Shown here one piece after another: positions 6,197 through 10,182 of a stretch of 10,182 bases of DNA. Source of the stretch: an uncultured Streptococcus sp. (GTDB taxonomy: Bacteria > Bacillota > Bacilli > Lactobacillales > Streptococcaceae); assembly GCA_900755085.1 (NCBI GenBank), contig CAAEFF010000154.1:1-10182 (forward strand), written 5' to 3'. The notes below the pieces were generated by a model. It saw only the letters and a list, made by a program, of their open reading frames with translations. It did not search any database and was not told the origin of the DNA. A program made the translations under genes and the position numbers. Numbering within the stretch: position 1 is the stretch's first letter; every line of letters starts with the position of its first letter.

Positions 6197-6941
6197 ATGT
6201 CCAACCCTTTTCTTCTACTTCTTCCCACTCGATCTCTGCTTGAGCATTGATATGCCCGTCTGAGGTAATTTGGTGCAGTGTCGTTAAGCCCTCTTGTTCA
6301 TATTGTGAGGTGATGGCACCTCCTGCCAGTACTTCTTTGACATATTTTAGATGAACTTTTTTAGGGACATGATGGGTCAAGAAGTCTGCTCCCATCACCT
6401 CAAAAACCCAATCCAAGTACTTGCTATTGTTGACATGCCCGTTCATATCCAAATCATAAAAGCGTACGAGATATTCTTGTTCGACGCCCCCTTCTAATTC
6501 TTTGAAACGAGGTCCACGGATCATGGTTTTTGAGAACTCTGAGTCAAAGGCTTCTGTAATCTCCGGCATAACTGGATGGACCTTGCGCGTATCCCGATCC
6601 ATCAAGACAAAGGTCGCGACCATTTCAATGATGGTATTTCCTGCTTCGTCCTTGATGTTAAAGGCTCGGTAGCAGAAAAGGCGATTGTGACTCATGGCAT
6701 AGGTTTCGATGGTGATTTTCTCATCAAAAACAGGGAGACGATCGATCTTCATATTGTAATCCGTGATAATCCAGACTAGATTGTAGTTCTCTAAAATGTA
6801 CATATCACTCATCCCCAGCTCAATCGATTGCATGCCCGATACCTGTAAAGACAGCAAGATCAATTGGGGAATCTTAATATAACCATTGACATCGCTCATA
6901 TCAAAAGGAATTTTCATGCTGTATTCAAATGTTTTTGCCAT
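6186..6941 (-). CDS. Acyl-ACP thioesterase (FatA/FatB-like, PF01643 type)
   Basis: This 251-residue protein is a double hot-dog acyl-ACP thioesterase, which cleaves acyl-ACP to free fatty acid and so ends or diverts fatty-acid chain growth in the cytoplasm. The first hot-dog (about 1-115) begins with YSMKIPFDMSDVNGYIKIP and carries HNRLFCYRAF. The second (about 153-240) begins with YLVRFYDLDMNGHVNNSKYL, holding the catalytic N167 and H169, with E203 (VKEVLAGG) as the likely third member. Length and domain order match bacterial members of this plant FatA-related family. The ATG is 3 nt after the hemW stop, and GGAG overlaps the end of hemW with 6-nt spacing. It is the second gene of the operon. 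Placement beside a Lit-type lipoprotein transacylase suggests a common concern with acyl chains. Chain-length preference cannot be read from the sequence. Confidence 0.94.
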   Translation of the reverse strand: MAKTFEYSMKIPFDMSDVNGYIKIPQLILLSLQVSGMQSIELGMSDMYILENYNLVWIITDYNMKIDRLPVFDEKITIETYAMSHNRLFCYRAFNIKDEAGNTIIEMVATFVLMDRDTRKVHPVMPEITEAFDSEFSKTMIRGPRFKELEGGVEQEYLVRFYDLDMNGHVNNSKYLDWVFEVMGADFLTHHVPKKVHLKYVKEVLAGGAITSQYEQEGLTTLHQITSDGHINAQAEIEWEEVEEKGWTYGN

Positions 6942-6944
6942 CTT

Positions 6945-8075
6945 CTACTCCAAAATAAACTTCTCTGCTACAGTGTCTCCTAAAAAGAGACCTTTCTTGG
7001 TCATTCGTACAATGTCCTTGTCAGGTACCAAAAGGCCTTGCTGGGTCAATTCCTCAACTACTAATCCATATTGTTGGTCAAAATTCACACCAAACTTTTC
7101 TTCAAAACGCTTCTTGGAAACGCCTGCTTTCTTACGGAGTCCTAGAAACATCTCTTCTTCCATCATTTCTGTCTGAGTCAGATGCTCTTCTTGGACACGC
7201 ACATTTCCCTCTTCGACAGCCTGCATATAGTGACGGATAGGCCCATGATTCTTGTAGCGAACACCGTTAACATAGCCGGATGCACCAGCTCCCAATCCAT
7301 AATACTCGGCATTATCCCAATACATGAGATTGTGTCGACTTTCAAAACCAGGCTTGGAGAAATTGGAAATTTCGTAATGCTCAAAGCCCGCTCGCTCCAA
7401 CTCCTGAATAATGTATTCAAACATCTCTGCTTCCAACTCCTCTTTAGGTAGAGGAAGTTTGCCCCGTCTCATGCGATTCATAAAGACTGTGTGATTCTCC
7501 AGAATCAAGCTATAAAGACTCATGTGGGGAATATCTAGGGCAAGAGCCTTAGCAACATTTTCCTTGACCTGCTCCATGGTTTGTGTCGGAAGCGCGTAGA
7601 TGAGGTCGATCGAAATATTGTCAAAACCAGCCAGTTTCAGACGGTCGATATTGTCATAAATGTCCTGCTCTTGGTGGCTTCGACCAATCTTCTTAAGCAA
7701 GCGATTATCAAAGGTCTGTACGCCCAATGAAACCCGATTAACCGGCGAATCCTTCAAGACCGCAATCTTATCCGGATCCAAATCACCAGGATTGGCCTCG
7801 ATCGTCAGCTCTTCCATCTGAGACAGATCAAGCGACTTGGTCAGCTCCTTGAGCAGATACGCTAGCTGATCTGCAGATAGAGCTGTCGGTGTCCCACCCC
7901 CAATATAGAGAGTCCGTAGGTGTGTGATTTCTTCCCGACGAAATTCTTGGATCAAATGCTCCAAATAGGCATCGACTGGTTGGTTCTTAATAAAGACCTT
8001 CGAAAAATCACAATAAAAACAAATCTGGGTACAAAATGGGATGTGGACATAAGCGGACGTTGGTTTTGTATGCAT
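6945..8075 (-). CDS. hemW: Radical SAM heme chaperone HemW
   Basis: This 376-residue radical SAM protein was formerly annotated as oxygen-independent coproporphyrinogen III oxidase. The Fe-S motif is C15-x3-C19-x2-C22, followed by D23-F24. The residue after the motif, which is cysteine in true HemN, is F here, as in HemW. The SAM-binding GGGTPTALS is at 59-67. ESRHNLMYW (245-253) holds the HNxxYW heme-binding motif typical of HemW, and the C-terminal HemN_C-like helical domain is about 300-376. HemW binds heme and inserts it into target proteins. No other heme-synthesis gene is visible, as expected for a Streptococcus, where HemW would handle imported heme. The start is fixed by the family N-terminus (KPTSAYVHIPFC), and no other Met precedes the Fe-S motif. 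It is the first gene of the six-gene operon. The -10 lies 7 nt before the ATG, so the message should be leaderless. Confidence 0.96.
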   Translation of the reverse strand: MHTKPTSAYVHIPFCTQICFYCDFSKVFIKNQPVDAYLEHLIQEFRREEITHLRTLYIGGGTPTALSADQLAYLLKELTKSLDLSQMEELTIEANPGDLDPDKIAVLKDSPVNRVSLGVQTFDNRLLKKIGRSHQEQDIYDNIDRLKLAGFDNISIDLIYALPTQTMEQVKENVAKALALDIPHMSLYSLILENHTVFMNRMRRGKLPLPKEELEAEMFEYIIQELERAGFEHYEISNFSKPGFESRHNLMYWDNAEYYGLGAGASGYVNGVRYKNHGPIRHYMQAVEEGNVRVQEEHLTQTEMMEEEMFLGLRKKAGVSKKRFEEKFGVNFDQQYGLVVEELTQQGLLVPDKDIVRMTKKGLFLGDTVAEKFILE

Positions 8076-8082
8076 ACCTTTA

Positions 8083-8091
8083 ATTATACCA
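8083..8091 (-). promoter_or_regulatory. Extended -10 promoter of the hemW operon (leaderless)
   Basis: On the minus strand this is TGGTATAAT, a perfect extended -10, followed by TAAAGGT and the hemW ATG. The predicted RNA start falls on or one base before the ATG. The AAAGG in between would lie upstream of the RNA start or too close to serve as an SD. No clear -35 is found at 16-18 nt. Confidence 0.78.
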
Positions 8092-8143
8092 TAAAAGAAC
8101 CTAAAACTGCTGGGAAAAATAGAACCCTAGCTCTCGTCAAACA

Positions 8144-8176
8144 AAGAAAAAGCCGAGATTGGTGACCCAATTTCGG
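8144..8176 (-). terminator. Rho-independent terminator after proC
   Basis: On the minus strand CCGAAATTGG, loop GTCA, CCAATCTCGG form a 10-position stem with one A-C mismatch, followed by CTTTTTCTTTG. It lies about 15 nt after the proC stop and separates the proline genes from the hemW promoter. Confidence 0.88.
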
Positions 8177-8191
8177 TTCTGATTCTTTCGT

Positions 8192-8992
8192 TTATTTTCC
8201 CATTTCTTGGGTGCGTTTATAGGCTGCTTCGACTCCTGCAATGATGTTGCCCCGTAAACCGACTTGTTCTAAACGGTTGACTCCTGCGATGGTAGAGCCA
8301 CCTGGACTACAAACTGCATCTCGCAAGCGGGCTGGGTGCTCGCCTGTCTCTAAGACCATTTGACTGGCTCCTTGGAAGGTCCGGGCAGCCATCTGCAAGG
8401 CTTGCCCTCGTGAAAGTCCCAAGGCTACTCCTGCATCCGCCATGGCTTCGATCATCTGATAGACAAAGGCTGGACCACAGCCTGCAACAGCAGTTGCAGG
8501 ATCCATTAATGTTTCTTCCATTTCGTAGAGGACCCCTGCTCCTGCTAGAAGCTGGTTGACTTGGGCTACTTGCTGGTCTGTCACTGCTTGGGAGCGGGTC
8601 AGACTGATGACACCTTGACCAATGGCTACGGACGTATTAGGCATGATGCGGATGAGACCCACCCGGTCGCTCTGGATGACTTCAGCCATTTTTTCTAGTT
8701 CCAGACCTGCAGCCATGGACACTAGCAAGAGATTGGTACGTTGGGCCAAGATGGCCTGATACTCTTCTAGTAAAGGGCAGATCTGGTAGGGTTTGACACC
8801 TAAAAAGATCACTTCTGCCTCTTTAAAGACTTGTTCAAGATGAGACGCAGTTCCCCCATACTGGCTGATAAACTCTTCCACCTTTTGAGGAGAACGGTTG
8901 ACCAAGAGCAGGTCTGTGCTAGCCATTTCTTTTGCGACCGCTTTGGCCAGACTAGCCCCCATATTTCCAAGACCGATAAATGCTACTTTCAT
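8192..8992 (-). CDS. proC: Pyrroline-5-carboxylate reductase
   Basis: ProC reduces 1-pyrroline-5-carboxylate to L-proline with NAD(P)H, the last step of proline synthesis, in the cytoplasm. The 266 residues start with a Rossmann fold (MKVAFIGLGNMGASLAKAV), followed by VIFLGVKPYQ and the conserved RIMPNTSVAIGQG (115-127). The C-terminal dimer and active-site region has AGCGPAFVYQMIEAMADAG and the P5CR signature spanning about 221-244, including SPGGST and AGVNRLE. Length is normal. The frame stays open 37 codons further upstream into proA, but those residues are unlike the family. The start at 8990-8992 begins exactly at the Rossmann strand and has GAGG (8998-9001) 5 nt upstream. The SD lies in the last codons of proA, only 2 nt separate the genes, and translation is probably coupled. 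A terminator follows. Confidence 0.97.
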   Translation of the reverse strand: MKVAFIGLGNMGASLAKAVAKEMASTDLLLVNRSPQKVEEFISQYGGTASHLEQVFKEAEVIFLGVKPYQICPLLEEYQAILAQRTNLLLVSMAAGLELEKMAEVIQSDRVGLIRIMPNTSVAIGQGVISLTRSQAVTDQQVAQVNQLLAGAGVLYEMEETLMDPATAVAGCGPAFVYQMIEAMADAGVALGLSRGQALQMAARTFQGASQMVLETGEHPARLRDAVCSPGGSTIAGVNRLEQVGLRGNIIAGVEAAYKRTQEMGK

Positions 8993-8994
8993 AC

Positions 8995-10182
8995 CTACCT
9001 CACTTGTCCATTTCCACTGACGATATACTTGTAACTGGTCATTTCTCGCAGTCCCATCGGTCCACGCGCATGTAGTTTCTGCGTCGAGATCCCCATTTCG
9101 CAACCTAGGCCAAATTGGCCCCCGTCTGTAAAGCGTGTAGACGCATTGACATAAACGGCTGCTGAATCCACTAGCTTGGTGAAGTAAGCGGCTGTTTCCG
9201 AATTTTCAGTCACAATAGCATCCGAATGATGGGTGCTGTGGGCTTCTATGTGGTCCACCGCTTCCTCGACTCCATCAACAACCTTGACTGCTAAAATATA
9301 ATCTAAAAATTCGGTATCAAAATCCTGCTCCTGCGCTTCTGTCCCCGAAATGATAGCCTGTGCGTCCTCATCTAGACGCAACTCAACCGATCTTTCCCGC
9401 TCATCCACTAAGCGCTCTTTGACCAAGGGCAAGAAATCAGACGCGATCGCTTGATCGACCAGCAAGACCTCCATAGCATTGCAGACAGAGGGGCGACTGA
9501 TCTTGGCATTTTCGATAATGGCGAGTGCTTTCTGGAAATCAGCCTCCTTGTCCACATAGACATGAACAATTCCAGTTCCTGTCTCGATCACAGGGACAAT
9601 GGCATTTTCAACCACCGCTTGGATCAATCCAGCACCACCACGTGGAATGAGCAAGTCCAGGTAACCCTTGGCCTTCATCATAGCAAGGCTAGAAGCCCGA
9701 CTTGTATCTTGGATCAATTGGAGAAGGTCTGGATTGAGTCCGGCTTCTTCCAATCCAGCCTTAAGAGCGGTCACGATCGCTTGGGCAGAATGAAAGGCAT
9801 CCTTTCCAGTACGAAGAACCACTGCATTTCCACTCTTGATGGCAAGTGCCGCAGCATCCGACGTCACATTTGGACGACTTTCATAAATGATCCCAATGAC
9901 GCCCATGGCAACTCGAACTTTCTGGATTTCAAGGCCATTTTCCAAAACTTCAGTATCCAGCACTTCCCCAATCGGATCTGGCAGATCGATTAAAGCACGA
10001 ATCCCTTGTGCCATCTCTGCAATCCGCTCTTGGTCCAAAAATAGGCGATCGAGCATGACTTCAGAGATTTTCGCACGTGCCGCTTCCATATCGATTTGAT
10101 TGGCTGCTAAAATGGCTTCCGTCGTTTTCAGAAGCTGGCTGGCCATTGCTTCCAAGACCTGATTTTTAAGAGCTGTACTGGC
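8995..10182 (-). CDS. proA: Gamma-glutamyl phosphate reductase (N-terminus outside the window)
   Basis: ProA reduces gamma-glutamyl phosphate to glutamate semialdehyde with NADPH, the second step of proline synthesis. In the window, 395 codons are visible and the frame is open to the right edge; about 25 residues are probably missing. An in-frame TTG at 10155 is not the start, because family-like sequence (ALKNQVLEAMASQL) continues beyond it. This is an aldehyde-dehydrogenase-fold enzyme. Seen are IYESRPNVTSDAAAL, KSGNAVVLRTGK, DLLIPRGGAGL, and the catalytic cysteine in SRPSVCNAMEVL (codon 9481-9483). The conserved C-terminal part has HSTHHSDAIVTEN, VYVNASTRFTDGGQFGLGCE and STQKLHARGPMGL. proC follows after 2 nt. 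The glutamate 5-kinase gene proB would be expected upstream, beyond the right edge, and with it the operon promoter. Confidence 0.97.
   Translation of the reverse strand, partial: ASTALKNQVLEAMASQLLKTTEAILAANQIDMEAARAKISEVMLDRLFLDQERIAEMAQGIRALIDLPDPIGEVLDTEVLENGLEIQKVRVAMGVIGIIYESRPNVTSDAAALAIKSGNAVVLRTGKDAFHSAQAIVTALKAGLEEAGLNPDLLQLIQDTSRASSLAMMKAKGYLDLLIPRGGAGLIQAVVENAIVPVIETGTGIVHVYVDKEADFQKALAIIENAKISRPSVCNAMEVLLVDQAIASDFLPLVKERLVDERERSVELRLDEDAQAIISGTEAQEQDFDTEFLDYILAVKVVDGVEEAVDHIEAHSTHHSDAIVTENSETAAYFTKLVDSAAVYVNASTRFTDGGQFGLGCEMGISTQKLHARGPMGLREMTSYKYIVSGNGQVR

Noticed and set aside
8092..8143. TTGACG in the hemW upstream region as a -35 box
   Set aside because: It lies roughly 45 nt from the hemW -10, far beyond the usual 16-18 nt, and no matching -10 lies at the right distance.
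8993..9103. N-terminal extension of proC by 37 codons into proA
   Set aside because: The extra residues do not resemble ProC, while the ATG at 8990-8992 starts exactly at the Rossmann motif and has GAGG 5 nt upstream.
9451..9993. Plus-strand open frame of 180 codons antisense to proA
   Set aside because: It is a shadow of a conserved gene, with no recognisable domain and no supporting signals.
10153..10155. TTG as a start codon for proA
   Set aside because: The reading frame and family-like sequence continue upstream to the window edge, and a start here would remove conserved N-terminal residues.
1..10182. tRNA, rRNA, CRISPR arrays, riboswitches or insertion sequences
   Set aside because: No cloverleaf-like, repeat-spacer, aptamer-like or transposase sequence was seen on either strand. 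The intergenic space is small and is accounted for by promoters and terminators.

Overview
The window is low-GC Gram-positive DNA that looks like a viridans-group Streptococcus of the mitis/sanguinis/parasanguinis kind. The grounds are the streptococcal character of UvrC, HemW, ProA and ProC, the extended -10 promoters (TGnTATAAT), the purine-rich Shine-Dalgarno sites, and heme-chaperone HemW in a genus that does not make heme. The species cannot be fixed from the sequence alone. All genes lie on the minus strand, so transcription runs from right (10182) to left (1). There is no gene-free stretch above 300 bases.

Right part (8192-10182): proA (5' end cut by the window edge) and proC encode the last two enzymatic steps of proline synthesis. 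They are tightly coupled, with proC's ribosome binding site inside the end of proA. A rho-independent terminator follows proC.

Centre (3146-8091): a strong extended -10 promoter drives a six-gene operon: hemW, an acyl-ACP thioesterase, an unrecognised membrane protein, a NagD-like HAD phosphatase, a TIGR01906/DUF1461 (Lit-type lipoprotein transacylase) membrane protein, and a CPBP intramembrane protease. Every junction is a short gap, an abutment or a short overlap. Four of the six products act in or on membranes or acyl chains. The operon ends in a strong terminator.

Left part (1-3111): a small AT-rich gene for a membrane-anchored extracellular protein of unknown function lies between two copies of a 21-bp direct repeat. 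Each repeat sits where a terminator T-tract runs straight into an extended -10 promoter. Next comes uvrC, whose -10 box is only 7 nt from the ATG, so its mRNA should be leaderless; hemW has the same geometry. Eleven bases after uvrC comes an AT-rich GAD-like/DUF1851 immunity-type gene with no toxin beside it. Overlapping its end is an open frame without a start codon that encodes a WHH-type HNH/endonuclease VII toxin tip, running off the left edge. This looks like the right-hand border of a polymorphic-toxin island of orphan toxin and immunity modules attached behind the conserved uvrC gene. It is the most unusual part of the window.
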